Below the pieces are notes generated by a model. It had not been told where the DNA came from, ran no database searches, and was given only the letters and a program-made list of their open reading frames with translations. Positions 25,517-34,522 of a stretch of DNA of 47,831 nt are shown here, one piece after another. A program made the translations under genes and the position numbers. The number at the start of each line of letters is the position of its first letter. The stretch's first letter is position 1. Source of the stretch: an uncultured Burkholderiales bacterium (lineage in GTDB: Bacteria > Pseudomonadota > Gammaproteobacteria > Burkholderiales > Burkholderiaceae_E); assembly GCA_902826305.1 (NCBI GenBank), contig CADEEH010000020.1, forward strand, positions 1 to 47,831, written 5' to 3'.

Positions 25517-26428
25517 ATGGCCGTACTCGATTTCCACCCCCGGACCCCCGCCCCCGGCAGCCCGGGTTCGCGCCCGGTCGAACACACCTCGTGGCTGCGG
25601 ATGGCCCAGGCCGCGTTCGACGGCTGGCGGGACGACCAGGCACCGAGCATGGGCGCCGCGTTGTCCTACTACACCTGCTTCTCGCTGGCACCGCTGCTGC
25701 TGATCGTCGTCTCGGTCACGGGACTGGTCTTCGGCCAGGAGGCCGCCAACGGCGAGCTCGGCGCCAAGTTGCGGGATCTGTTCGGCGCGCAGGCGGCCGC
25801 GACGGTCCAGTCGCTGGTGGCGACCGTTCATCGCCCGTCGGACAACTGGTGGGGCACCGCAGTCGGACTGGTCGCGATGCTCGTCGGCGCCACCACGGTG
25901 TTCACCGAGCTGCAACAGGCGCTGGACCGCATCTGGCGTGCGCCCCCGCCGGCGGACACGCTGGGCCTGTGGTCCGTGCTCTGGGCGCGTGTGCTGTCGT
26001 TCGGTGTGATCCTCGGCCTCGCCTTCCTGCTGATGGTCTCCCTGGTGCTTGGTGCGATCGTCTCGGCGTTGAATCGATGGTGGAGCGACCTGTTCGGCTT
26101 CTGGCCGCTGATCGCCCAGGGCCTGGACCTCGGCCTCGGCCTGTTGCTGACGATCACGGTGTTCGCGACCGTCTTCAAGTGGATACCCCGGGTCCAGGTC
26201 ACCTGGCACGACGTATTGCCCGGTGCGGTCGTGACCGCGATCCTGTTCACGATCGGCCGCTTCCTGATCAGCGTCTACGTGGCACGCACCGGCGTCGCCT
26301 CGGCGTACGGCGCCGCCGGCTCCCTGGTGGTCGTGATGTTGTGGGTCTACTACTCGTCGCAGATCTTCCTGCTCGGCGCGGAGTTCACCCGGGTCTATGC
26401 GCAGACCCGGGGTTCACACGCGAATTGA
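25517..26428 (+). CDS. YihY/BrkB-family inner membrane protein
   Basis: 303 residues from ATG at 25517; a GTG at 25451 would add 22 basic residues, and the start is not certain. Family features: GAALSYYTCFSLAPLLLIVV (first helix), GATTVFTELQQALDRIW, and a last helix around GSLVVVMLWVYYSSQIFLLGAE followed by FTRVYA. About six membrane helices. YihY/BrkB (once called RNase BN) proteins have no firmly established function. It is the first gene after the fliC terminator; any link to flagella is only positional. Confidence 0.88.
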   Translation: MAVLDFHPRTPAPGSPGSRPVEHTSWLRMAQAAFDGWRDDQAPSMGAALSYYTCFSLAPLLLIVVSVTGLVFGQEAANGELGAKLRDLFGAQAAATVQSLVATVHRPSDNWWGTAVGLVAMLVGATTVFTELQQALDRIWRAPPPADTLGLWSVLWARVLSFGVILGLAFLLMVSLVLGAIVSALNRWWSDLFGFWPLIAQGLDLGLGLLLTITVFATVFKWIPRVQVTWHDVLPGAVVTAILFTIGRFLISVYVARTGVASAYGAAGSLVVVMLWVYYSSQIFLLGAEFTRVYAQTRGSHAN

Positions 26429-26539
26429 CGGTCTTTTCCCCGCCTTTGCCGGTGAACCGGCCCGCGAAGGCCCCGCTACGCTGGTGTCCTGTCCCTGATT
26501 CCGGGCGAAGCCGCCCGCCACCGAGGAAGGATGCCGCCC

Positions 26540-27271
26540 ATGCGGATCGCCGTGGTGACTCCCTACTACCAGGAGCCGCGCGAATACCTGCAACGCAACC
26601 TGGCCAGCGTACGCGAGCAGACGTACCCGGCCGACCACATCATGGTGGCCGACGGGTTCGCGCAGGATTGGCTCGACGATGAACCGCTGCGGCACCTGCG
26701 GCTCGATCGCGGCCATGCCGACTACGGCAACACGCCGCGTGCGGTCGGCGCGATCCTTGCCGCCAGCGAAGGTTACGACGGCGTCTGTTTCCTCGATGCG
26801 GACAACTGGTTTTCACCCGAACACGTCGAGAGCTGCGTCGAGACCTTGGTCGACAGCGGCGCGGACTATGTCCATACGCTGCGCCAGCTGGTCCGCGACA
26901 ACGGCACCGTGATGCCTCTGGGCGTCGGCGAGGACGTCACCGGCCAGCACGTCGACACCAACTGCTACTGCCTGTCACGCGGCGCGTTCCACACCTTGTC
27001 GCGCTGGGCACTGATGCCCAAGCAGATGGCCAGCCTGGGCGACCGCTTCTACCTGCAATCGCTTCGCAAGGAAGGCCTGAGCAGCGCCGGCACCGGTCGC
27101 AAAACGGTGAACTACCTGTGCACCTGGGCGCCTATGTATCGCGCGATCGGCGAGCAGCCGCCGGCTTTTGCCAAGGAATACATCGATGGCCAGGCGGTCG
27201 GCCACTGGCTCGCTGGCCTGGACGCACGCGAACGGGTGCTTGCGTCGCGGCTGTCCGGTCTGCCGATCTGA
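26540..27271 (+). CDS. GT2-like (GT-A fold) glycosyltransferase
   Basis: 243 residues from the second ATG (26540), nine bases after GAGGAAGG; the ATG at 26531 touches the ribosome site. MRIAVVTPYYQEPREYLQRNLASVREQ and DHIMVADG-type N-terminus (positions 1-42) is that of GT2 glycosyltransferases; CFLDADNWF (about 86-94) supplies the DXD-like metal and nucleotide-sugar site. No membrane helix, so probably a cytoplasmic transferase. It lies 47 bases before the FkbM-HAD gene. Position after fliC suggests flagellin or surface glycan modification, but the acceptor is not known. Confidence 0.8.
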   Translation: MRIAVVTPYYQEPREYLQRNLASVREQTYPADHIMVADGFAQDWLDDEPLRHLRLDRGHADYGNTPRAVGAILAASEGYDGVCFLDADNWFSPEHVESCVETLVDSGADYVHTLRQLVRDNGTVMPLGVGEDVTGQHVDTNCYCLSRGAFHTLSRWALMPKQMASLGDRFYLQSLRKEGLSSAGTGRKTVNYLCTWAPMYRAIGEQPPAFAKEYIDGQAVGHWLAGLDARERVLASRLSGLPI

Positions 27272-27318
27272 ATGTGCGGCGCGACGACGCGGCCGACGGG
27301 AACAGTGACGAGGAAACG

Positions 27319-29568
27319 ATGAGACTCGAGAACCCCTGGGTGCAGGTGCAGTGCCGTCAGCACGATGTCGCGGCCAACGGCCTGCCGACGTTCCTGCAGG
27401 AACAATACGGCCAGCTCGGCGAGGACCTGATCCTCGACGGACTGCTGAAGGCGCATTTCGCGCGCAACGGCCTGCCGGCCGATTCGATCCGCTACATGGA
27501 GATCGGGGCCAACCACCCGATCCAGACCAGCAACACCTACCTGTTCCGTCACAAATGGCAGGGCAAGGGTGTGCTGGTCGAGGCCAATCCCGGACTGGTC
27601 GATGCGCTGCGCAAGGTGCGCGGCGACGACGTCGTGCTGAACCTCGCGGTCGCACCCCCGGGATCGCCGGCGAAGGTGCGGATCAACATCGCCACCCACA
27701 GCGAGCTGTCCTCGGTCGATGTCGGCCACATCCGCTCGTTCGGCAACATCGGCACCGTCGAGCACGCGGTCGATGTCGACTCGGTGACACTGGACGAGCT
27801 GCTCGAGTCCTGCTTTCCGCAGGGTCTGCATCTGCTGTCGATCGACATCGAGGGCCTGGACCTGGAAGTGATCGAGAAATCGCGCTTCACGCGCCGTCCG
27901 GTCTTCGTCGTCACCGAACCGTCGCGGCACTATCACGCCGATGCCGAGGCGGGATTCGCCCGGGCGATGAACGCCAAGGGCTACGCGGAGATCGCCCGCA
28001 CCGACTACAACCTGATCTACGGCGATCGCCGCGCGCTCGGGATGGACGAGGCCGGTGGCACCGCGGTGGCCCCGGCGGCGGCGTCGGTCGGCGACGCCGG
28101 TCTCAAGCGCTCGATCCGGACCTTCGACATCTTCGACACGCTGATCGCCCGTCGTTGCATCCGGGCCGGACAGGTCTTCCTCGCGATCGAACAACGGATC
28201 GGGGTACCTGGTTTCGCCACCCGCCGGGTCGAGGCTGAGCGCGCGGTCGAGGCCGGCGAATACTCGTTGTCCGACATCTACGCCCACCTGGCCGCAAGGC
28301 TCGAATGGACCGAGGAACGCACACGCGAGGTCGCCGGCATCGAACTGCAGCTCGAACTCGACAACGTGCTGCCGATCGCCGACAACCTGGCCAAGCTCGA
28401 CGCCGAAAGTGTGCTGCTCACCGACATGTACCTGCCCGACGGGGCGATCCGCCTGCTGCTGGAACGCGCCGGTCTCGACCTGGACCTGCCGATCGTCCGC
28501 TCCAGCCACGGCAAGCGGCGCGGCGTGTTGTGGCGCGATTGCGCGCAGCAGCGGATCCAGTGTGTCCATCTGGGCGACAATGCACAGTCCGATGTCGCGA
28601 TGGCGACCCAGGCCGGCATGCGTGCCCGGCTGTCCCGGATCGCCGAGCCGACACCGGTCGAGAAACACCTGTACGTCAACGGCTTTCCGAAACTGGTCGA
28701 GGCGCTGCGCGCCGCGCGGCTGATGAGTCGCGACCCGGGCATGCCGGCGTGGCTGTATCGCCTGCAGACCGAACTGAACATTCCCGTGCTGGTGACCTGC
28801 GCGGCGATGCTGCTCGGTCATGCGGCCGGCAGCGGCCGCGACAAGGTGCTCTTTGCCTCGCGTGACGGCCGTTACCTGAAACGTGCGTACGATGCGGTCG
28901 CTGCCGCCCTCGGCGTGGCCGGCCCGGCATCGCAGTACTGGTACACCTCGCGTGCCGCCCGCACCAGCGGCGATCCGGCGTACCTCGCGTATTGCCGGCA
29001 GGAGTTCGGCGCCCGGTCGCTGCTGGTCGACCTGTGCGGCACCGGCGCCTCGATCGCCAAGCTGCTGGAGATGCTGCAGCCGCCGGCGCAGGACATGCCG
29101 CAGACATTCCTGTGCCAGCTCGTCGACGACCCGGAACAGAGCCGTCGGCTGTCGCAGCGTTATGGCCTGGCCGAGGAGCGTCCGCTCGAAGTGATCAGCC
29201 TGCTGTCGACACGCAGCTTCCTGGGCAACGAAGCGCTCGAGATGCTGAACTACGTGCCCGAGGGCATGGTGCGCGGCGTCGCGCCGGTGGCCGGCGGCTG
29301 GGTGCCGCTGCGGGATCCGATCGAATTCGAGGACGACGTTCGCCCGCTGGTCGATGCGCAGCACACCTATCTGCTCACCTTCTTCGGTCACCTGCGGAAC
29401 TCGCTGACTGCCGAGGCGTTCACCGAGATCGACGGCCAGGGTGCGCAACTGATCGCCGCGCTGCACGAGGCGGCGGCGATGCTGGAGGAGCCGCTGGGGC
29501 ACTTGTCGACGGCGTGGCTGCCGGCGCACCGGCTGGCCGAGTCGGCCTTGATGACCACGCGGTCCTGA
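27319..29568 (+). CDS. FkbM methyltransferase fused to HAD-like domain and unknown C-terminal region
   Basis: 749 residues; ATG at 27319 follows GAGGAAAC. Residues about 25-235 are an FkbM-type SAM methyltransferase: EIGANHP (61-67) as motif I, GVLVEANPGLV and SIDIEGLD (174-181). After an Ala/Gly-rich linker, residues about 264-440 are HAD-like: DIFDTL (270-275, nucleophile Asp with DxD), LLTDMY (366-371) and HLGDNAQSD (417-425). The remaining 300 residues include LFASRDGRYLKRAY (511-524), resembling a second HAD-like or linked module of sugar-modifying proteins, and no membrane helix. Probably modifies a glycan together with the preceding glycosyltransferase; substrate unknown. Ends before a strong hairpin. 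Confidence 0.85.
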   Translation: MRLENPWVQVQCRQHDVAANGLPTFLQEQYGQLGEDLILDGLLKAHFARNGLPADSIRYMEIGANHPIQTSNTYLFRHKWQGKGVLVEANPGLVDALRKVRGDDVVLNLAVAPPGSPAKVRINIATHSELSSVDVGHIRSFGNIGTVEHAVDVDSVTLDELLESCFPQGLHLLSIDIEGLDLEVIEKSRFTRRPVFVVTEPSRHYHADAEAGFARAMNAKGYAEIARTDYNLIYGDRRALGMDEAGGTAVAPAAASVGDAGLKRSIRTFDIFDTLIARRCIRAGQVFLAIEQRIGVPGFATRRVEAERAVEAGEYSLSDIYAHLAARLEWTEERTREVAGIELQLELDNVLPIADNLAKLDAESVLLTDMYLPDGAIRLLLERAGLDLDLPIVRSSHGKRRGVLWRDCAQQRIQCVHLGDNAQSDVAMATQAGMRARLSRIAEPTPVEKHLYVNGFPKLVEALRAARLMSRDPGMPAWLYRLQTELNIPVLVTCAAMLLGHAAGSGRDKVLFASRDGRYLKRAYDAVAAALGVAGPASQYWYTSRAARTSGDPAYLAYCRQEFGARSLLVDLCGTGASIAKLLEMLQPPAQDMPQTFLCQLVDDPEQSRRLSQRYGLAEERPLEVISLLSTRSFLGNEALEMLNYVPEGMVRGVAPVAGGWVPLRDPIEFEDDVRPLVDAQHTYLLTFFGHLRNSLTAEAFTEIDGQGAQLIAALHEAAAMLEEPLGHLSTAWLPAHRLAESALMTTRS

Positions 29569-29616
29569 CACCACCCGCCGCCGGCGCCCGACCGGCGCGG
29601 GTGTCCCCGGTGATCA

Positions 29617-29642
29617 CGTCGACCGCGCAAACGCGGTCGACG
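29617..29642. terminator. Bidirectional hairpin between convergent genes
   Basis: Perfect 11-bp stem CGTCGACCGCG/CGCGGTCGACG with CAAA loop, placed between the FkbM-HAD gene end (plus) and the lipocalin gene end (minus). Symmetry would serve both directions. No T run. Confidence 0.65.
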
Positions 29643-29643
29643 G

Positions 29644-30156
29644 TCAATGCGAGACGAAGACGAGCTTGCTCGTGTCGAAGCCTCGGGCCGCCGCCGTCTC
29701 AACAAGGCGACGCTTCAACGCATCCGGAAGTTCCGGACGCCGCGCGAGGATCCACAGGTAGGATTTGTCCGGTCCGCTGATCACCGAGTACTGGTAGGCC
29801 TCGCGATCCAGCTCGAACACCACGTACGACCCGTAGAACGGTCCGAAGAACGAGACCTTCAGGTGGCCGAGATCCGGCGTCTGGACGAAGAAGGCCTTGC
29901 CCTCGACCGACTTCCACGCGCGGTCGGCCTCCGAGTAGCCGCGGTTGACGACCTTGACGCCGCCGTCCGGGCGCAGGGAGTACTCGGCGGTCACCTTGCT
30001 CAGGCCGCGCTCGAACGAATGATCGAGCCGCGCGATCTCGTACCAGGTGCCCAGGTAGCGCTCGACCTGGAAGCGGTCGACGGGCGTGACGTTCTCCGGC
30101 ACGCCGGTGCAGGCGAGCAGAGTCCACGCGCAGACCACGACCAGCAGGCGTTTCAT
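29644..30156 (-). CDS. blc: Outer membrane lipoprotein, bacterial lipocalin (Blc-like)
   Basis: 170 residues. Signal with lipobox LLAC (Cys16). Lipocalin motif GTWYEIARLDHSFERGL is near residue 36, followed by VTAEYSLRPDGGVKVVNRG; typical Blc length. Bacterial lipocalins bind fatty acids or lysophospholipids in the envelope under stress. It begins 15 bases after the amidohydrolase stop, so the two are probably cotranscribed. Confidence 0.93.
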   Translation of the reverse strand: MKRLLVVVCAWTLLACTGVPENVTPVDRFQVERYLGTWYEIARLDHSFERGLSKVTAEYSLRPDGGVKVVNRGYSEADRAWKSVEGKAFFVQTPDLGHLKVSFFGPFYGSYVVFELDREAYQYSVISGPDKSYLWILARRPELPDALKRRLVETAAARGFDTSKLVFVSH

Positions 30157-30171
30157 CGCGAGGGATCCAAG

Positions 30172-31524
30172 TCAGCCCTTCAACAGTTGCCTGGCCAGCG
30201 CATTGTGGCGCTCGACCAGCACCGGCAGATCGACCGTGGTCAGTCGACCGTCGCGGACGACACACCTTCCCTGTATCCAGACATGGCGTGGCCGCGCGAC
30301 ATGACCGAACAGCAGCGCCGCCAGCGCATCGTGCTGCGCGCCGGCCAGCCCCACCTCGTCGAGCGGCCAGGCGACCAGATCGGCCGCCATGCCCGGTGCG
30401 AGTGCGCCGATGTCGTCGCGGCCGAGCACCCGCGCGCCGCCGAGGGTGGCGATCTCGAGTGCCTCGCGTGCCCCCATCGCCGCCGGCCCACGAGGGCTGG
30501 CCACCCGTTGCAGCAGCATCGCCATCCGGGCTTCCGCGAGCATGTGGCCGGCGTCGTTGGAGGCCGAACCGTCCACGCCCAGTCCGACTGGCACACCGGC
30601 GTCGCGCATCGCGCGCACCGGCGCGATGCCCGAGGCCAGCCGCAGGTTGGAGCACGGGCAATGCGCCACTCCGGTGCCGGTGCGTGCGAACAGGCCGATG
30701 CCCGGTGCATCCAGCTTCACCGCGTGGGCGCACCACACGTCCGGCCCGGTCCAGCCGAGCGACTCGACGTATTCGGCCGGTGTGCAGCCGAACTTGTCAC
30801 GTGTGTAGGCGACGTCGTTGTCGTTTTCGGCCAGGTGGGTATGCAGCGACACCCGGTAACTGCGGGCCAGGTCCGCGGCCTCGCGCATCAGGTCCCGGCT
30901 GACCGAAAACGGTGAACAAGGCGCGACCACGACACGCAGCATCGCGTACCGCCCCGGGTCGTGCCAGCGTTCGATCGCATCCCGGGTCTCGCGCAGGATC
31001 GCCGTCTCGTCCTCGACGACTTCGTCCGGCGGAAGCCCGCCGCGCGAGGCGCCCACGCTCATCGAGCCGCGTGATGCGTGGAACCGCATCCCGATCTCGT
31101 GCGCACCTTCGATGCTGTCGTCCAGGCTGACCCCGCGCGGGAACAGGTACATGTGGTCGCTGCTGGTGGTGCAGCCGGAGAGCAGCAGTTCGGCCATCGC
31201 GGTCTGGGTGCTGACCCGCACCATCTCCGGCGTCAGCCGGGCCCAGATCGGGTACAGCGTGCGCAGCCAGCCGAACAGTTCCTCGTCCTGTCCCATCGCA
31301 CGTGTCAGCGACTGCGTCATGTGATGGTGGGTGTTGACCAGGCCGGGCATCACCAGCAGCCCCCGGGCGTCGACCACCTCGTCCGCCTCGGCGGGCACTT
31401 CGTCGGCGGAACCGACCGCCTCGATCACGCCGTCGCGGATGAAGACCGCGCCGTCGGCCAGCTCCCGCCGCTGCGCATCCATCGTGACCACCGCGGTGGC
31501 ACGGCGGATCAGCAAGGTCGTCAA
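30172..31524 (-). CDS. Amidohydrolase, 8-oxoguanine deaminase-like
   Basis: 450 residues, start TTG at 31524 after GGGGA. Metal-dependent amidohydrolase of the TRZ/ATZ group: PGLVNTHHHM (metal-binding His pair), HTHLAEN, AHAVKLD and GVDGSASND with the catalytic Asp. The SASNDAGHMLAEARMAMLL stretch is as I recall for 8-oxoguanine deaminases; other guanine/hydroxyatrazine deaminases share the fold, so substrate is a family-based guess. Upstream of and probably coexpressed with blc. Confidence 0.85.
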   Translation of the reverse strand: MTTLLIRRATAVVTMDAQRRELADGAVFIRDGVIEAVGSADEVPAEADEVVDARGLLVMPGLVNTHHHMTQSLTRAMGQDEELFGWLRTLYPIWARLTPEMVRVSTQTAMAELLLSGCTTSSDHMYLFPRGVSLDDSIEGAHEIGMRFHASRGSMSVGASRGGLPPDEVVEDETAILRETRDAIERWHDPGRYAMLRVVVAPCSPFSVSRDLMREAADLARSYRVSLHTHLAENDNDVAYTRDKFGCTPAEYVESLGWTGPDVWCAHAVKLDAPGIGLFARTGTGVAHCPCSNLRLASGIAPVRAMRDAGVPVGLGVDGSASNDAGHMLAEARMAMLLQRVASPRGPAAMGAREALEIATLGGARVLGRDDIGALAPGMAADLVAWPLDEVGLAGAQHDALAALLFGHVARPRHVWIQGRCVVRDGRLTTVDLPVLVERHNALARQLLKG

Positions 31525-31671
31525 ACGGCGTCCCCGCCGGATTCGACGGCGAATTGCAGATGCCTGGTGGTCGGCATGTCTGCCTCCATGTCATCACTTG
31601 CCGATAACTTACCACCTGGCATCGGTGTGCAGGCCCGATGCGCCCCAATCGACGGGGTCGATCATGACGCC

Positions 31672-32010
31672 TCAGGTTTCGGTGCCGGCCCTTGCCCGTC
31701 GAGCGACGGCCCGAAAGCCGAGCTCCGCCGCCAGCGCATCGACCGCTTCGCGCGGGCCCGCGATGCGCCATCCGTCGTCGTGATTCCACTCGCACTTCAG
31801 GCGCACACCACGCCGCTTCAACCGGATGCAGTCGTAGTCGATCCCGGCATCGAAGCCTCCGTAGCGGGAAGTCTGCCGCCACCCGGTGCTTTCCAGATGC
31901 CGGATGATGCTCTCCATGGCGGTCGCGTCGATGGCGTGGATGCCGGCCTCGTCCCCTCGGTCGAATGGCCAGGTTGCCCATCGCCACACGACGCCGACGA
32001 TCCGCTTCAT
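31672..32010 (-). CDS. Small hypothetical protein
   Basis: 112 residues from ATG at 32010, preceded by GTGAGG at 6 bases (a GTG at 32022 is in frame). No family recognised. The sequence is compact with many Arg, Asp and Trp residues (WRQTSRYGGFDAGIDYDCIR) and no signal or membrane helix. Base composition at third positions fits a real gene. It lies 147 bases upstream of the amidohydrolase, in the same direction. Confidence 0.65.
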   Translation of the reverse strand: MKRIVGVVWRWATWPFDRGDEAGIHAIDATAMESIIRHLESTGWRQTSRYGGFDAGIDYDCIRLKRRGVRLKCEWNHDDGWRIAGPREAVDALAAELGFRAVARRARAGTET

Positions 32011-32061
32011 GCGACGCCTCACCCCTCACCCCTTCATGGGCCGCCGGGCGAGTCTTCCCGA

Positions 32062-32439
32062 CTAACGCATCACGTACGCCGCCAGCACGGCCTGGACCTC
32101 GTAGATGCTCAGCTTCTTGTTGAACTGCTTCTGCAGCGGCATCGCGGTGCCCGAGATCCAGATCTTCAGCTCGGCGTCGAGGTCGAACGTCCCGCCGGTC
32201 TCGACGCTGAAGTGGGTGATGCTCTTGTAAGGGACGGAGTGGTATTCGACCTTGCTGCCGGTGAGCCCCTGCTTGTCGACCAGCACGAGGCGCTTGTCGG
32301 TGAACACGAAGTAGTCCCGGATCAGCTGGTACGCGTGTTCCACCTTCTCGCCGGGCGCCAGCAGCGGGGCGAACTCGCCCTGAATCTTCGACGCGTCGAT
32401 CTTCGACGCATTGCCAAGTACTCCGTCCAGGATGCCCAC
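32062..32439 (-). CDS. Bacterial PH-domain protein (DUF1696/bPH_1-like)
   Basis: 125 residues from GTG at 32439, preceded by AAGGAG at 7 bases; the upstream open frame to 32730 lacks a plausible start. Nearly the whole protein matches the bPH_1 pattern: GEFAPLLAPGEKVEHAYQLIRD, FVFTDKRLVLVDKQGLTGSK and HFSVETGGTFDLDAELKIW. Cytosolic with unknown function; such proteins may oligomerise. Confidence 0.9.
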   Translation of the reverse strand: MGILDGVLGNASKIDASKIQGEFAPLLAPGEKVEHAYQLIRDYFVFTDKRLVLVDKQGLTGSKVEYHSVPYKSITHFSVETGGTFDLDAELKIWISGTAMPLQKQFNKKLSIYEVQAVLAAYVMR

Positions 32440-32653
32440 GGCACAGCTCCTTCGATGAGGGTCGACGCAACGAACGACCTCGCCGCGCGGTACGCGCATG
32501 GGGCAACGGCCGGCCCGGATGCTGACGCGCAACGTTACGCCCGGGCTCCCGCCCCGATCAACGGCCGGTCGTCGACAACCCTTCGGGTGGGTGTTGCGGC
32601 CAGACAGGCGGTGGTTCGCGTGTCGGCGGCCGCACGGGGCCGGAAAGGTCGTG

Positions 32654-33001
32654 TCAGTCCTCCACCTTGGCGACCCCGACCTCCGTTCCGCCCTGCGGCG
32701 ACGGACGGAACAGCACGCGATACTCGACACGCCGGCCGTTGCTGTCGACGACCCAGTGTTCCAGCACGCTGACCCCTTCGCGGCTCACCGGGGCGACCGA
32801 GACCACGGTCGGATTGCCGATGCTCCCATCGGTCGATTCGGCCATCGCGATACGGCGCAAGACCACCTTGCGCAACCGATCGTCCGCCACCGTGTGGATG
32901 CCGGACGGGGCGTCGGGCGCGACCGGCGCAGCCGGCTTGGCCGCGCATCCTGCCGACAAGCCGGCGACCACGATCACGGCCGCTCCCATCATCCTATGCA
33001 T
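32654..33001 (-). CDS. Small lipoprotein, function unknown
   Basis: 115 residues from ATG at 33001, preceded by GGAGG. The N-terminus is a lipoprotein signal with lipobox LSAGC (Cys19), followed by an Ala/Pro stretch and a small domain with VLRRIAMAESTDGSIGNPTV. I do not recognise a family. It stands alone, with a 164-base gap to the next gene on the plus strand. Confidence 0.75.
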   Translation of the reverse strand: MHRMMGAAVIVVAGLSAGCAAKPAAPVAPDAPSGIHTVADDRLRKVVLRRIAMAESTDGSIGNPTVVSVAPVSREGVSVLEHWVVDSNGRRVEYRVLFRPSPQGGTEVGVAKVED

Positions 33002-33165
33002 GCCTGCCTCCGACGATTTTTCGAGATCATAGACCGGTGGCTGGTGTGACCGACACCAAGGCACACACCTCGTACCCTCCACTTCGCGCGGGCGGGGAAT
33101 GCTTGGCACCCGTCGACCGATTGCCTACCATGCGAGCGTCTTCAACCGACAAGTGACGAACCGCC

Positions 33166-33720
33166 ATGGCCGCCGAAGGACGTTCCGACACGATGGGCGC
33201 CCCTGCCCCCGACTTCTCCCTGCCCGGTGTCGACGGGCGCACCTGGACACTGGCCGACTGCCGCGGCCCGCGCGGCCTGCTGGTGGTATTCATGTGCAAC
33301 CACTGCCCGTACGTGATCGCGATCAAGGATCGACTGGTGCGCGATGCGAAGGCGCTGCAGGCAATGGGCATCGGCGTCGTCGGCATCAGCGCCAACGACC
33401 CGGTCGCGTACCCGCAGGATTCGTTCGACAACATGAAGGTCGTCGCCAAGGCCTGGGGCCTGCCGTTCCCGTACCTGTACGACGAGTCGCAGGCCGTGGC
33501 CCGTGCCTACGATGCGGCCTGCACGCCCGACTTCTTCGGCTTCAACGCCGCCGGCGAGTTGCAGTACCGCGGCCGGCTGGATGCGTCGCGCAAGGAGACG
33601 GCACCCGGTGCACGACGCGAACTGTTCGAGGCGATGACGCTGATCGCCGAGACCGGGCGCGGACCGACGGTCCAGCACAGCAGCATCGGCTGCTCGATCA
33701 AGTGGCGCGACGCCGCCTGA
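33166..33720 (+). CDS. Thioredoxin-fold protein of the AhpC/TSA-like group
   Basis: 184 residues. APDFSLPGVDGRTWTLAD and LVVFMCNHCPYV are typical of a peroxiredoxin/thioredoxin-fold family with CxxC (C44, C47). VVGISANDPVAYPQDSFDNM follows, as in this family. Probably a thiol redox or peroxide protein; substrate unknown. Its last 23 bases overlap the convergent CPBP protease gene. Confidence 0.88.
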   Translation: MAAEGRSDTMGAPAPDFSLPGVDGRTWTLADCRGPRGLLVVFMCNHCPYVIAIKDRLVRDAKALQAMGIGVVGISANDPVAYPQDSFDNMKVVAKAWGLPFPYLYDESQAVARAYDAACTPDFFGFNAAGELQYRGRLDASRKETAPGARRELFEAMTLIAETGRGPTVQHSSIGCSIKWRDAA

Positions 33721-34498
33721 GGGCTCCCGGGAACGTGGACTCGCCGTCCGGTGTCCGGTTCTTCCGCAGCACCGCGATCAGGCAGACGATCGCCAGCGGA
33801 TAAACGATGAACTGGATCGGCGAGGCGCCCGATCCGGTGGCGACACCCAGGAACAACGCACTGTCCCACAAGCCGTGCAGGATGATCGGCAGGATCAGGG
33901 TCCCCGAGATGCGGCGGACGATGTACAAGCCGCTGCCGAAGATGAACGTCAACAGCACCTGGAACGGCATCTGCCACAACGGCAATCCGAAGATCACGTT
34001 GGGAACGTGAAGCGCCGAGAACAGCAACGTGCTGAACAGCCAGACCCGGCCCTCCGGATAGCGGGTTCGCAATCCGACGACCATGCTGCCCCGGGTGATC
34101 ATTTCTTCACCGAAGCCCACGCCCACCGCACCCAGCGTCGACCAGAAGAGGAGTTCGGCGGAGATCCTGCCGAAGTCCAGGCGGGACAGGTTGTAGACGA
34201 TGAGGCCGAAGATCACGATCGGCAGTATCCACGCCCACCGGGGACCGGCCCTTGATCCGTCGAACAGGACGAGCCGCCACCAGCCGAGCAGGCTGATCGC
34301 CACGACGAGGAAGGCGCCGCCGAACAACGTCGGCAACGCGTACCAGAGCTTCGTCGTCTGGACACTCTCGCCGATGCGCGGGTAGTCGACACCGTTGACC
34401 GCCCACGTCGCGAAGAAGATGGCCAGATAGCCCAGATACAGCAGGAGTGCCATGCCGACGGATGGCGGCCTCCTGGGTGTGCTCGACTCGGTGTTCAT
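33698..34498 (-). CDS. CPBP-family intramembrane metalloprotease
   Basis: 266 residues with about 6-8 membrane helices. CPBP (Abi/CAAX protease-like) motifs: GFGEEMITRG (glutamate pair and Arg), SALHVPN and LHGLWD (metal-binding His). These enzymes cut within membranes; substrates here are unknown. The start is ATG at 34498. The 3' end overlaps the thioredoxin-fold gene in convergent orientation. Confidence 0.88.
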   Translation of the reverse strand: MNTESSTPRRPPSVGMALLLYLGYLAIFFATWAVNGVDYPRIGESVQTTKLWYALPTLFGGAFLVVAISLLGWWRLVLFDGSRAGPRWAWILPIVIFGLIVYNLSRLDFGRISAELLFWSTLGAVGVGFGEEMITRGSMVVGLRTRYPEGRVWLFSTLLFSALHVPNVIFGLPLWQMPFQVLLTFIFGSGLYIVRRISGTLILPIILHGLWDSALFLGVATGSGASPIQFIVYPLAIVCLIAVLRKNRTPDGESTFPGALRRRRAT

Positions 34499-34522
34499 GG
34501 CGTTCCTGGACGACGGTCCTCG

